DNA of 64,000 nt from Antedon mediterranea (Eukaryota; Echinodermata; Crinoidea; Comatulida; Antedonidae): assembly GCF_964355755.1 (NCBI RefSeq), contig NC_092677.1, positions 20,866,101 to 20,930,100 on the forward strand, given 5' to 3'. Position 1 is the first letter of the stretch, and every line of letters starts with the position of its first letter. The notes below the pieces were generated by a model that had not been told where the DNA came from, ran no database searches, and was given only the letters and a program-made list of their open reading frames with translations. Positions 26,455 to 39,423 of the stretch are shown in pieces. The translations under genes were made by a program, and so were the position numbers.

Positions 26455-28990
26455 TTTGAGCATTTCGTTAAAACTTTTCACACAAAAACATCAAAGTCCA
26501 CAAAATAGCTTAATATCGTATTTAAAAACGTTTTAGACCATTTTGAGCATTTCGAAAAAACTTTTTCACACAAAACATCAAAGTTTACAAAATAGCTTCA
26601 AATCGCATTTGAAGACGTTTTAGACCATTTTGTGATTTTCGAAAAAACTTGTTAACATAAAAACACCAAAGTGCTCAGAATACCTTCAAATCGCATTTTG
26701 AGACGTTTTAGACCATTTTGTGATTTTCGAAAAAACAACATAAAAACACCAAAGTGCTCAGAATACCTTCAAATCGCATTTGGAGACGTTTTAGACCATT
26801 TTGTGATTTTCGAAAAAACTTGTTAACATAAAAACACCAAAGTGCTCAGAATACCTTCAAATCGTATTTTGAGACGTTTTAGACAATTTTGTGATTTTCG
26901 AAAAAACTTGTTAACATAAAAACACCAAAGTGCTTAGAAAAGCTTCAAATCGCATTTGGAGACGTTTTAGACCATTTTGTGCATTTCGATGAAACTTGGT
27001 TACACAAAAACATCAAAGTGTACAGAATAGCTTCAAATCGCATTAGAAACCGTTTTAGACCATTTTGAGCATTTCGAAAAAACTTTTTCACACCAAACAT
27101 CAAAGTGTACAAAATAGCTTCAAATCGCATTTGAAGACGTTTTAGACAATTTTGTGATTTTCGAAAAAACTTGTTTACATAAAAACACGAAAGTGCTAAG
27201 AATAGCTTCCAATCGCATTTGGAGACGTTTTAGACCCTTTTGTGCATTTCGATGAAACTTGGTTACACAAAAACATCAAAGTGCTTAAAATCACATTAGA
27301 AACCGTTTTAGACCATTTTGAGCATTTCGTTAAAATTTTTCACAGAAAAACATCAAAGAGCAAAAAATAGCTTAATATCGTATTTAAAAACGTTTTAGAC
27401 CATTTTGAGCATTTCGACAAAACTTTTTCACACAAAATATCAAAGTGTACAGAATAGCTTCAAATCGCATTTTGAGACGTTTTAACCCATTTTGAGCATT
27501 TCGATAAAATTTTACACACAAAAACATCAAAGTGCACAAAATAGCTTAATATGGTATTTAAAAACGTTTTAGACCATTTTGAGCAATTCAACAAAACTTT
27601 TTCTCACAAAACATCAAAGTGTACAGAATAGCTTCAAATCGCATTTGGAGACGTTTTAGACCATTTTGTGCATTTCGATGAAACTTGGTTACACAAAAAC
27701 ATCAAAGTGCTTAAAATCACATTTTGAGCATTTCGTTAAAACTTTTCACACAAAAACATCAAAGTCCACAAAATAGCTTAATATCGTATTTAAAAACGTT
27801 TTAGACCATTTTGAGCATTTCGAAAAAACTTTTTCACACAAAACATCAAAGTTTACAAAATAGCTTCAAATCGCATTTGAAGACGTTTTAGACCATTTTG
27901 TGATTTTCGAAAAAACTTGTTAACATAAAAACACCAAAGTGCTCAGAATACCTTCAAATCGCATTTTGAGACGTTTTAGACCATTTTGTGATTTTCGAAA
28001 AAACAACATAAAAACACCAAAGTGCTCAGAATACCTTCAAATCGCATTTGGAGACGTTTTAGACCATTTTGTGATTTTCGAAAAAACTTGTTAACATAAA
28101 AACACCAAAGTGCTCAGAATACCTTCAAATCGTATTTTGAGACGTTTTAGACAATTTTGTGATTTTCGAAAAAACTTGTTAACATAAAAACACCAAAGTG
28201 CTTAGAAAAGCTTCAAATCGCATTTGGAGACGTTTTAGACCATTTTGTGCATTTCGATGAAACTTGGTTACACAAAAACATCAAAGTGTACAGAATAGCT
28301 TCAAATCGCATTAGAAACCGTTTTAGACCATTTTGAGCATTTCGAAAAAACTTTTTCACACCAAACATCAAAGTGTACAAAATAGCTTCAAATCGCATTT
28401 GAAGACGTTTTAGACAATTTTGTGATTTTCGAAAAAACTTGTTTACATAAAAACACGAAAGTGCTAAGAATAGCTTCCAATCGCATTTGGAGACGTTTTA
28501 GACCCTTTTGTGCATTTCGATGAAACTTGGTTACACAAAAACATCAAAGTGCTTAAAATCACATTAGAAACCGTTTTAGACCATTTTGAGCATTTCGTTA
28601 AAATTTTTCACAGAAAAACATCAAAGAGCAAAAAATAGCTTAATATCGTATTTAAAAACGTTTTAGACCATTTTGAGCATTTCGACAAAACTTTTTCACA
28701 CAAAATATCAAAGTGTACAGAATAGCTTCAAATCGCATTTTGAGACGTTTTAACCCATTTTGAGCATTTCGATAAAATTTTACACACAAAAACATCAAAG
28801 TGCACAAAATAGCTTAATATGGTATTTAAAAACGTTTTAGACCATTTTGAGCAATTCAACAAAACTTTTTCTCACAAAACATCAAAGTGTACAGAATAGC
28901 TTCAAATCGCATTTGGAGACGTTTTAGACCATTTTGTGCATTTCGATGAAACTTGGTTACACAAAAACATCAAAGTGCTTAAAATCACAT
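26455..28990. repeat. 1268-bp tandem duplication
   Basis: Copies run about 26455-27722 and 27723-28990. Direct measures of the period are GCATTTGAAGACG (26604 and 27872) and the start of an identical segment at 26945 and 28213. Similarity runs on to about 29090. The same 1268 bp accounts for the spacing between equivalent sites near 42870 and 49488 (6618 = 5350 + 1268). Confidence 0.85.
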
Positions 28991-29308
28991 TTTGAGCATT
29001 TCGTTAAAACTTTTCACACAAAAACATCAAAGTCCACAAAATAGCTTAATATCGTATTTAAAAACGTTTTAGACCATTTTGAGCATTTCGAAAAAACTTT
29101 TCCACACCAAACATCAAAGTTTACAAAATAGCTTCAAATCGCATTTGGAGACGTTTTAGACCATTTTGTGATTTTCGAAAAAACTTGTTAACATAAAAAC
29201 ACCAAAGTGCTCAGAATACCTTCAAATCGCATTTGGAGACGTTTTAGACCCTTTTGTGCATTTCGATGAAACTTGGTTACACAAAAACATCAAAGTGCTT
29301 AAAATCAC

Positions 29309-29395
29309 ATTAGAAACCGTTTTAGACCATTTTGAGCATTTCGTTAAAATTTGTCACAGAAAAACATCAAAGAGCAAAAAATATCTTAATATCGT
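29309..29395 (+). repeat. Exemplar of the 87-bp monomer, family C (ATTAGAAACCG)
   Basis: This monomer begins ATTAGAAACCGTTTTAGACC, continues GAGCATTTCGTTAAAA and ends in TTAATATCGT. Family members nearly always follow the shortened 78-bp B monomer and precede a D monomer (ATTTAAAAACG). This copy carries the marker TTTGTCACAG, shared by the equivalents near 17785, 34700, 42965, 49580 and 51190. Confidence 0.85.
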
Positions 29396-29482
29396 ATTTA
29401 AAAACGTTTTAGACCATTTTGAGCATTTCGACAAAACTTTTTCACACAAAACATCAAAGTGTACAAAATAGCTTCAAATCGC

Positions 29483-29569
29483 ATTTGGAGACGTTTTAAC
29501 CCATTTTGAGCATTTCGATAAAATTTTACACACAAAAACATCAAAGTGCACAAAATAGCTTAATATGGT
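29483..29569 (+). repeat. Exemplar of the 87-bp monomer, family E (GTTTTAACCC)
   Basis: This monomer reads ATTTGGAGACGTTTTAACCC, GAGCATTTCGATAAAATTTTA and ends TTAATATGGT. It is the one family with a changed core, AACCC in place of AGACC. It is regularly followed by an 87-bp F monomer (29570-29656) with GAGCATTTCAACAAAAC, which has lost the usual TTCG CpG. Confidence 0.85.
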
Positions 29570-29656
29570 ATTTAAAAACGTTTTAGACCATTTTGAGCAT
29601 TTCAACAAAACTTTTTCTCACAAAACATCAAAGTGTACAGAATAGCTTCAAATCGC

Positions 29657-29734
29657 ATTTGGAGACGTTTTAGACTTTTTTGTGCATTTCGATGAAACTT
29701 GGTTACACAAAAACATCAAAGTGCTTAAAATCAC
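29657..29734 (+). repeat. Exemplar of the shortened 78-bp monomer, family B
   Basis: This monomer begins ATTTGGAGACG, has GTGCATTTCGATGAAACTTG and ends GTGCTTAAAATCAC without the usual TAGCTT tail. It is followed either by a full C monomer or, as here, by the 67-bp truncated form at 29735-29801. The word TTTCGATGAAACTTGGT at 29687-29703 is discussed as a weak CENP-B-box resemblance. Confidence 0.85.
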
Positions 29735-29801
29735 ATTTTGAGCATTTCGTTAAAACTTTTCACACAAAAACATCAAAGTCCACAAAATAGCTTAATATCG
29801 T
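29735..29801 (+). repeat. Exemplar of the 67-bp truncated monomer (C lacking its first 20 bp)
   Basis: CAC is followed directly by ATTTTGAGCATTTCG, where the full form has 20 more bases, ATTAGAAACCGTTTTAGACC. The lost segment includes half of the conserved core. The word CATT stands on both sides of the lost 20 bp in the full form, so a microhomology deletion explains it. The truncated form is spread over the whole window, so the deletion happened once and was amplified. Confidence 0.85.
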
Positions 29802-30384
29802 ATTTAAAAACGTTTTAGACCATTTTGAGCATTTCGAAAAAACTTTTCCACACAAAACATCAAAGTTTACAAAATAGCTTCAAATCGCATTTGGAGACGT
29901 TTTAGACCATTTTGTGATTTTCGAAAAAACTTGATAACATAAAAACACCAAAGTGCTCAGAATACCTTCAAATCGTGTTTTGAGACGTTTTAGACCATTT
30001 TGTAATTTTCGAAAAAACTTGTTAACATAAAAACACCAAAGTGCTCAGAATACCTTCACATCGCATTTTGAGACGTTAAAGACCATTTTGTGATTTTCGA
30101 AAAAACTTGTTAACATAAAAACACCAAAGTGCTTAGAAAAGCTTGAAATCGCATTTGGAGACGTTTTAGACCATTTTGTGCATTTCGATGAAACTTGGTT
30201 ACACAAAAACATCAAAGTGCTTAAAATCACATTTTGAGCATTTCGTTAAAACTTTTCACACAAAAACATCAAAGAGTAAAAAATAGCTTAATATCGTATT
30301 TAAAAACGTTTTAGACCATTTTGAGCATTTCGACAAAATTTTTTCACACAAAACATCAAAGTGTACAGAATAGCTTTAAATCGC

Positions 30385-30557
30385 ATTTGGAGACGTTTTA
30401 GACCATTTTGTTCATTTCGATGAAACAAAAACACAAAAACATCAAATTGCACAAAATGGCTTAATATGATATGGGAAAACGTTTTAGACCATTTTGAACA
30501 TTTCGTTAAAAGTTTTCACACAAAAACATCAAAGTCCACAAAATAGCTTAATATCGT
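30385..30557 (+). repeat. Exemplar H-G monomer pair (86 + 87 bp)
   Basis: H (30385-30470) has GATGAAACAAAAACAC where B monomers have GATGAAACTTGGTTACAC, then AAATTGCACAAAATGG and the end TTAATATGAT. G (30471-30557) begins ATGGGAAAACG and has GAACATTTCGTTAAAAGTTTT. The two occur as a fixed pair throughout the array, which shows they were amplified as one unit. Confidence 0.85.
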
Positions 30558-30654
30558 ATTTAAAAACGTTTTAGACCATTTTGAGCATTTCGAAAAAACT
30601 TTTTCACACAAAACATCAAAGTTTACAAAATAGCTTCAAATCGCATTTGGAGAC

Positions 30655-33600
30655 GTTATAGACCATTTTGTGATTTTCGAAAAAACTTGTTAACATAAAA
30701 ACACCAAAGTGCTCAGAATACCTTCAAATCGCATTTTGAGACGTTTTAGACCATTTTGTGATTTTCGAAAAAACTTGTTAACATAAAAATACCAAAGTGC
30801 TCAGAATCGTGTTTTGAGACGTTTTAGACCATTTTGTGATTTTCGAAAAAACTTGTTAACATAAAAACACCAAAGTGCTCAGAATACCTTCAAATCGCAT
30901 TTTGAGACGTTTTAGACCATTTTGTGATTTTCGAAAAAACTTGTTAACATAAAAACACCAAAGTGCTCAGAATACCTTCAAATCGTGTTTTGAGACGTTT
31001 TAGACCATTTTGTGATTTTCGAAAAAACTTGTTAACATAAAAACACCAAAGTGCTCAGAATACCTTCAAATCGCATTTTGAGACGTTTTAGACCATTTTG
31101 TGATTTTCGAAAAAACTTGTTAACATAAAAACACCAAAGTGCTCAGAATACCTTCAAATCGTGTTTTGAGACGTTTTAGACCATTTTGTGATTTTCGAAA
31201 AAACTTGTTAACATAAAAACACCAAAGTGCTTAGAAAAGCTTCAAATCGCATTTGGAGACGTTTTAGACCATTTTGTTCATTTCGATGAAACTTGGTTAC
31301 ACAAAAACATCAAAGAGCACAAAAGATCTTAATATCGTATTTAAAAACGTTTTAGACCATTTTGAGCATTTCGAAAAAACTTTTTCACACAAAACATCAA
31401 AGTGTACAAAATAGCTTCAAATCGCATTTTGAGACGTTTTAGACAATTTTGTGATTTTCGAAAAAACTTGTTTACATAAAAACACCAAAGTGCTTAGAAA
31501 AGCTTCAAATCGCATTTGGAGACGTTTTAAACCATTTTGTTCATTTCGATGAAACTTGGTTACACAAAAACATCAAAGAGCACAAAAGTATTTAAAAACG
31601 TTTTAGACCATTTTGAGCATTCCGTCAAAACTTTTTCACACAAAACATCAAAGTGTACAGAATAGCTTTAAATCGCATTTGGAGACGTTTTAGACCATTT
31701 TGTAGTTTTTGAAAAAACTTGTTAACATAAAAACACAAAAGAGCTTCAAATCGCATTTGGAGACGTTTTAGACCCTTTTGTGCATTTCGATGAAACTTGG
31801 TTACACAAAAACATCAAAGTGCTTAAAATCACATTAGAAACCGTTTTAGACCATTTTGAGCATTTCGTTAAAACTTTTCACACAAAAACATCAAAGTCCA
31901 CAAAATAGCTTAATATGGTATTTAAAAACGTTTTAGAACATTTTGAGCATTTCAACAAAACTTTTTCTCACAAAACATCAAAGTGTACAGAATAGCTTCA
32001 AATCGAATTTGGAGACGTTTTAGACCATTTTGTGCATTTCGATGAAACTTGGTTACACAAAAACATCAAAGTGCTTAAAATCACATTTTGAGCATTTCGT
32101 TAAAACTTTTCACACAAAAACATCAAAGAGTAAAAAATAGCTTAATATCGTATTTAAAAACGTTTTAGACCATTTTGAGCATTTCGACAAAATTTTTTCA
32201 CACAAAACATCAAAGTGTACAGAATAGCTTTAAATCGCATTTGGAGACGTTTTAGACCATTTTGTTAATTTCGATGAAACAAAAACACAAAAACATCAAA
32301 TTGCACAAAATGGCTTAATATGATATGGGAAAACGTTTTAGACCATTTTGAACATTTCGTTAAAAGTTTTCACACAAAAACATCAAAGTCCACAAAATAG
32401 CTTAACATCGTATTTAAAAACGTTTTAGACCATTTTGAGCATTTCGAAAAAACTTTTTCACACAAAACATCAAAGTTTACAAAATAGCTTCAAATCGCAT
32501 TTGGAGACGTTTTAGACCATTTTGTGATTTTCGAAAAAACTTGTTAACATAAAAACACCAAAGTGCTCAGAAAAGCTTCAAATCGCATTTGGAGACGTTT
32601 TAAACCATTTTGTTCATTTCGATGAAACTTGGTTACACAAAAACATCAAAGAGCACAAAAGTATTTAAAAACGTTTTAGACCATTTTGAGCATTCCGACA
32701 AAACTTTTTCACACAAAACATCAAAGTGTACAGAATAGCTTTAAATCGCATTTGGAGACGTTTTAACCCATTTTGAGCATTTCGATAAAATTTTACAAAC
32801 AAAAACATCAAAGTGCACAAAATAGCTTAATATGGTATTTAAAAACGTTTTAGACCATTTTGAGCATTTCAACAAAACTTTTTCTCACAAAACATCAAAG
32901 TGTACAGAATAGCTTCAAATCGCATTTGGAGACGTTTTAGACCATTTTGTGCATTTCGATGAAACTTGGTTACACAAAAACATCAAAGTGCTTAAAATCA
33001 CATTTTGAGCATTTCGTTAAAACTTTTCACACAAAAACATCAAAGTCCACAAAATAGCTTAATATCGTATTTAAAAACGTTTTAGACCATTTTGAGCATT
33101 TCGAAAAAACTTTTCCACACAAAACATCAAAGTTTACAAAATAGCTTCAAATCGCATTTGGAGACGTTTTAGACCATTTTGTGATTTTCGTAAAAACTTG
33201 TTAACATAAAAACACCAAAGTGCTTAGAAAAGCTTCAAATCGCATTTGGAGACGTTTTAGACCATTTTGTGCATTTCGATGAAACTTGGTTACACAAAAA
33301 CATCAAAGTGCTTAAAATCACATTTTGAACATTTCGTTAAAAGTTTTCACACAAAAACATCAAAGAGTAAAAAATAGCTTAATATCGTATTTAAAAACGT
33401 TTTAGACCATTTTGAGCATTTCGAAAAAACTTTTCCACACAAAACATCAAAGTTTACAAAATAGCTTCAAATCGCATTTGGAGACGTTTTAGACCATTTT
33501 GTGATTTTCGAAAAAACTTGTTAACATAAAAACACCAAAGTGCTCAGAATACCTTCAAATCGCATTTGGAGACGTTTTAGACCATTTTGTTCATTTCGAT

Positions 33601-36004
33601 GAAACAAAAACACAAAAACATCAAATTGCACAAAATGGCTTAATATGATATGGGAAAACGTTTTAGACCATTTTGAACATTTCGTTAAAAGTTTTCACAC
33701 AAAAACATCAAAGTCCACAAAATAGCTTAATATCGTATTTAAAAACGTTTTAGACCATTTTGAGCATTTCAAAAAAACTTTTCCACACAAAACATCAAAG
33801 TTTACAAAATAGCTTCAAATCGCATTTGGAGACGTTTTAGACCATTTTGTGATTTTCGAAAAAACTTGTTAACATAAAAACACAAAAGTGCTCAGAATAC
33901 CTTCAAATCGCATTTGGAGACGTTTTAGACCATTTTGTGATTTTCGAAAAAACTTGTTTACATAAAAACACCAAAGTGCTTAGAAAAGCTTCAAATCGCA
34001 TTTGGAGACGTTTTAAACCATTTTGTTCATTTCGATGAAACTTGGTTACACAAAAACATCAAAGAGCACAAAAGTATTTAAAAACGTTTTAGACCATTTT
34101 GTGCATTCCGACAAAACTTTTTCACACAAAACATCAAAGTGTACAGAATAGCTTTAAATCGCATTTGGAGACGTTTTAGACCATTTTGTAGTTTTCGAAA
34201 AAACTTGTTAACATAAAAACACCAAAGAGCTTCAAATCGCATTTGGAGACGTTTTAGACCCTTTTGTGCATTTCGATGAAACTTGGTTACACAAAAACAT
34301 CAAAGTGCTTAAAATCACATTAGAAACCGTTTTAGACCATTTTGAGCATTTCGTTAAAACTTTTCACACAAAAACATCAAAGTCCACAAAATAGCTTAAT
34401 ATCGTATTTAAAAACGTTTTAGACCATTTTGAGCATTTCGAAAAAACTTTTTCACACAAAACATCAAAGTTTACAAAATAGCTTCAAATCGCATTTGGAG
34501 ACGTTTTAGACCATTTTGTGATTTTCGAAAAAACTTGTTAACATAAAAACACCAAAGTGCTCAGAATACCTTCAAATCGCATTTTGAGACGTTTTAGACC
34601 CTTTTGTGCATTTCGATGAAACTTGGTTACACAAAAACATCAAAGTGCTTAAAATCACATTAGAAACCGTTTTAGACCATTTTGAGCATTTCGTTAAAAT
34701 TTGTCACAGAAAAACATCAAAGAGCAAAAAATATCTTAATATCGTATTTAAAAACGTTTTAGACCATTTTGAGCATTTCGACAAAACTTTTTCACACAAA
34801 ACATCAAAGTGTACAAAATAGCTTCAAATCGCATTTGGAGACGTTTTAACCCATTTTGAGCATTTCGATAAAATTTTACACACAAAAACATCAAAGTGCA
34901 CAAAATAGCTTAATATGGTATTTAAAAACGTTTTAGACCATTTTGAGCATTTCAACAAAACTTTTTCTCACAAAACATCAAAGTGTACAGAATAGCTTCA
35001 AATTTCATTTGGAGACGTTTTAGACTTTTTTGTGCATTTCGATGAAACTTGGTTACACAAAAACATCAAAGTGCTTAAAATCACATTTTGAGCATTTCGT
35101 TAAAACTTTTCACACAAAAACATCAAAGTCCACAAAATAGCTTAATATCGTATTTAAAAACGTTTTAGACCATTTTGAGCATTTCGAAAAAACTTTTCCA
35201 CACAAAACATCAAAGTTTACAAAATAGCTTCAAATCGCATTTGGAGACGTTTTAGACCATTTTGTGATTTTCGAAAAAACTTGATAACATAAAAACACCA
35301 AAGTGCTCAGAATACCTTCAAATCGTGTTTTGAGACGTTTTAGACCATTTTGTAATTTTCGAAAAAACTTGTTAACATAAAAACACCAAAGTGCTCAGAA
35401 TACCTTCACATCGCATTTTGAGACGTTTTAGACCATTTTGTGATTTTCGAAAAAACTTGTTAACATAAAAACACCAAAGTGCTTAGAAAAGCTTGAAATC
35501 GCATTTGGAGACGTTTTAGACCATTTTGTGCATTTCGATGAAACTTGGTTACACAAAAACATCAAAGTGCTTAAAATCACATTTTGAGCATTTCGTTAAA
35601 ACTTTTCACACAAAAACATCAAAGAGTAAAAAATAGCTTAATATCGTATTTAAAAACGTTTTAGACCATTTTGAGCATTTCGACAAAATTTTTTCACACA
35701 AAACATCAAAGTGTACAGAATAGCTTTAAATCGCATTTGGAGACGTTTTAGACCATTTTGTTCATTTCGATGAAACAAAAAAACAAAAACATCAAATTGC
35801 ACAAAATGGCTTAATATGATATGGGAAAACGTTTTAGACCATTTTGAACATTTCGTTAAAAGTTTTCACACAAAAACATCAAAGTCCACAAAATAGCTTA
35901 ATATCGTATTTAAAAACGTTTTAGACCATTTTGAGCATTTCGAAAAAACTTTTTCACACAAAACATCAAAGTTTACAAAATAGCTTCAAATCGCATTTGG
36001 AGAC
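30655..36004. repeat. 5350-bp higher-order repeat, copy 1
   Basis: Phased on GTTATAGACC at 30655 and 36005. Other markers repeat at exactly 5350: CTTAACATCG 32401 to 37751, and the segment start at 29256 to 34606. It carries about 62 monomers. It differs from copies 2 and 3 by ACATCAAAG where they have ACATCGAAG (near 31815), and by AACAAAAACACAAAAAC near 30425. Its empty site for the transposon is at 34397. Confidence 0.88.
31514..31754 (+). repeat. Exemplar I-D'-J trimer (76 + 87 + 78 bp)
   Basis: I (31514-31589) has GTTTTAAACC and ends GAGCACAAAAGT. D' (31590-31676) has GAGCATTCCGTCAAAAC and ends CTTTAAATCGC. J (31677-31754) has GTAGTTTT before the GTTAAC region and a short AAAGAGCTTCAAATCGC tail. 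In D' the word CCGTC alternates with CCGAC between copies, which makes two sub-lineages. Confidence 0.8.
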
Positions 36005-36399
36005 GTTATAGACCATTTTGTGATTTTCGAAAAAACTTGTTAACATAAAAACACCAAAGTGCTCAGAATACCTTCAAATCGCATTTTGAGACGTTTTAGA
36101 CCATTTTGTGATTTTCGAAAAAACTTGTTAACATAAAAACACCAAAGTGCTCAGAATCGTGTTTTGAGACGTTTTAGACCATTTTGTGATTTTCGAAAAA
36201 ACTTGTTAACATAAAAACACCAAAGTGCTCAGAATACCTTCAAATCGCATTTTGAGACGTTTTAGACCATTTTGTGATTTTCGAAAAAACTTGTTAACAT
36301 AAAAACACCAAAGTGCTCAGAATACCTTCAAATCGTGTTTTGAGACGTTTTAGACCATTTTGTGATTTTCGAAAAAACTTGTTAACATAAAAACACCAA

Positions 36400-39300
36400 A
36401 GTGCTCAGAATACCTTCAAATCGCATTTTGAGACGTTTTAGACCATTTTGTGATTTTCGAAAAAACTTGTTAACATAAAAACACCAAAGTGCTCAGAATA
36501 CCTTCAAATCGTGTTTTGAGACGTTTTAGACCATTTTGTGATTTTCGAAAAAACTTGTTAACATAAAAACACCAAAGTGCTTAGAAAAGCTTCAAATCGC
36601 ATTTGGAGACGTTTTAGACCATTTTGTTCATTTCGATGAAACTTGGTTACACAAAAACATCAAAGAGCACAAAAGATCTTAATATCGTATTTAAAAACGT
36701 TTTAGACCATTTTGAGCATTTCGAAAAAACTTTTTCACACAAAACATCAAAGTGTACAAAATAGCTTCAAATCGCATTTTGAGACGTTTTAGACAATTTT
36801 GTGATTTTCGAAAAAACTTGTTTACATAAAAACACCAAAGTGCTTAGAAAAGCTTCAAATCGCATTTGGAGACGTTTTAAACCATTTTGTTCATTTCGAT
36901 GAAACTTGGTTACACAAAAACATCAAAGAGCACAAAAGTATTTAAAAACGTTTTAGACCATTTTGAGCATTCCGTCAAAACTTTTTCACACAAAACATCA
37001 AAGTGTACAGAATAGCTTTAAATCGCATTTGGAGACGTTTTAGACCATTTTGTAGTTTTCGAAAAAACTTGTTAACATAAAAACACAAAAGAGCTTCAAA
37101 TCGCATTTGGAGACGTTTTAGACCCTTTTGTGCATTTCGATGAAACTTGGTTACACAAAAACATCGAAGTGCTTAAAATCACATTAGAAACCGTTTTAGA
37201 CCATTTTGAGCATTTCGTTAAAACTTTTCACACAAAAACATCAAAGTCCACAAAATAGCTTAATATGGTATTTAAAAACGTTTTAGAACATTTTGAGCAT
37301 TTCAACAAAACTTTTTCTCACAAAACATCAAAGTGTACAGAATAGCTTCAAATCGAATTTGGAGACGTTTTAGACCATTTTGTGCATTTCGATGAAACTT
37401 GGTTACACAAAAACATCAAAGTGCTTAAAATCACATTTTGAGCATTTCGTTAAAACTTTTCACACAAAAACATCAAAGAGTAAAAAATAGCTTAATATCG
37501 TATTTAAAAACGTTTTAGACCATTTTGAGCATTTCGACAAAATTTTTTCACACAAAACATCAAAGTGTACAGAATAGCTTTAAATCGCATTTGGAGACGT
37601 TTTAGACCATTTTGTTAATTTCGATGAAACAAAAACACAAAAACATCAAATTGCACAAAATGGCTTAATATGATATGGGAAAACGTTTTAGACCATTTTG
37701 AACATTTCGTTAAAAGTTTTCACACAAAAACATCAAAGTCCACAAAATAGCTTAACATCGTATTTAAAAACGTTTTAGACCATTTTGAGAATTTCGAAAA
37801 AACTTTTTCACACAAAACATCAAAGTTTACAAAATAGCTTCAAATCGCATTTGGAGACGTTTTAGACCATTTTGTGATTTTCGAAAAAACTTGTTAACAT
37901 AAAAACACCAAAGTGCTCAGAATACCTTCAAATCGCATTTTGAGACGTTTTAGACCATTTTGTGATTTTCGAAAAAACTTGTTAACATAAAAACACCAAA
38001 GTGCTCAGAATACCTTCAAATCGTGTTTTGAGACGTTTTAGACCATTTTGTGATTTTCGAAAAAACTTGTTAACATAAAAACACCAAAGTGCTTAGAAAA
38101 GCTTCAAATCGCATTTGGAGACGTTTTAGACCATTTTGTTCATTTCGATGAAACTTGGTTACACAAAAACATCAAAGAGCACAAAAGATCTTAATATCGT
38201 ATTTAAAAACGTTTTAGACCATTTTGAGCATTTCGAAAAAACTTTTTCACACAAAACATCAAAGTGTACAAAATAGCTTCAAATCGCATTTTGAGACGTT
38301 TTAGACAATTTTGTGATTTTCGAAAAAACTTGTTTACATAAAAACACCAAAGTGCTTAGAAAAGCTTCAAATCGCATTTGGAGACGTTTTAAACCATTTT
38401 GTTCATTTCGATGAAACTTGGTTACACAAAAACATCAAAGAGCACAAAAGTATTTAAAAACGTTTTAGACCATTTTGAGCATTCCGTCAAAACTTTTTCA
38501 CACAAAACATCAAAGTGTACAGAATAGCTTTAAATCGCATTTGGAGACGTTTTAGACCATTTTGTAGTTTTCGAAAAAACTTGTTAACATAAAAACACAA
38601 AAGAGCTTCAAATCGCATTTGGAGACGTTTTAGACCCTTTTGTGCATTTCGATGAAACTTGGTTACACAAAAACATCGAAGTGCTTAAAATCACATTAGA
38701 AACCGTTTTAGACCATTTTGAGCATTTCGTTAAAACTTTTCACACAAAAACATCAAAGTCCACAAAATAGCTTAATATGGTATTTAAAAACGTTTTAGAA
38801 CATTTTGAGCATTTCAACAAAACTTTTTCTCACAAAACATCAAAGTGTACAGAATATCTTCAAATCGAATTTGGAGACGTTTTAGACCATTTTGTGCATT
38901 TCGATGAAACTTGGTTACACAAAAACATCAAAGTGCTTAAAATCACATTTTGAGCATTTCGTTAAAACTTTTCACACAAAAACATCAAAGAGTAAAAAAT
39001 AGCTTAATATCGTATTTAAAAACGTTTTAGACCATTTTGAGCATTTCGACAAAATTTTTTCACACAAAACATCAAAGTGTACAGAATAGCTTTAAATCGC
39101 ATTTGGAGACGTTTTAGACCATTTTGTTAATTTCGATGAAACAAAAACACAAAAACATCAAATTGCACAAAATGGCTTAATATGATATGGGAAAACGTTT
39201 TAGACCATTTTGAACATTTCGTTAAAAGTTTTCACACAAAAACATCAAAGTCCACAAAATAGCTTAACATCGTATTTAAAAACGTTTTAGACCATTTTGA

Positions 39301-39423
39301 GCATTTCGAAAAAACTTTTTCACACAAAACATCAAAGTTTACAAAATAGCTTCAAATCGCATTTGGAGACGTTTTAGACCATTTTGTGATTTTCGAAAAA
39401 ACTTGTTAACATAAAAACACCAA
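36400..39423. repeat. 1512-bp tandem duplication inside copy 2
   Basis: Copies run about 36400-37911 and 37912-39423. ACATCGAAG lies at 37161 and 38673, CTTAACATCG at 37751 and 39263, both 1512 bp apart. The junction is visible where GTGCTCAGAATACC (near 37915) replaces the expected GTGCTCAGAAAAGC, returning to the start of the segment. Copies 1 and 3 of the 5350-bp unit lack the duplication. Confidence 0.87.
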
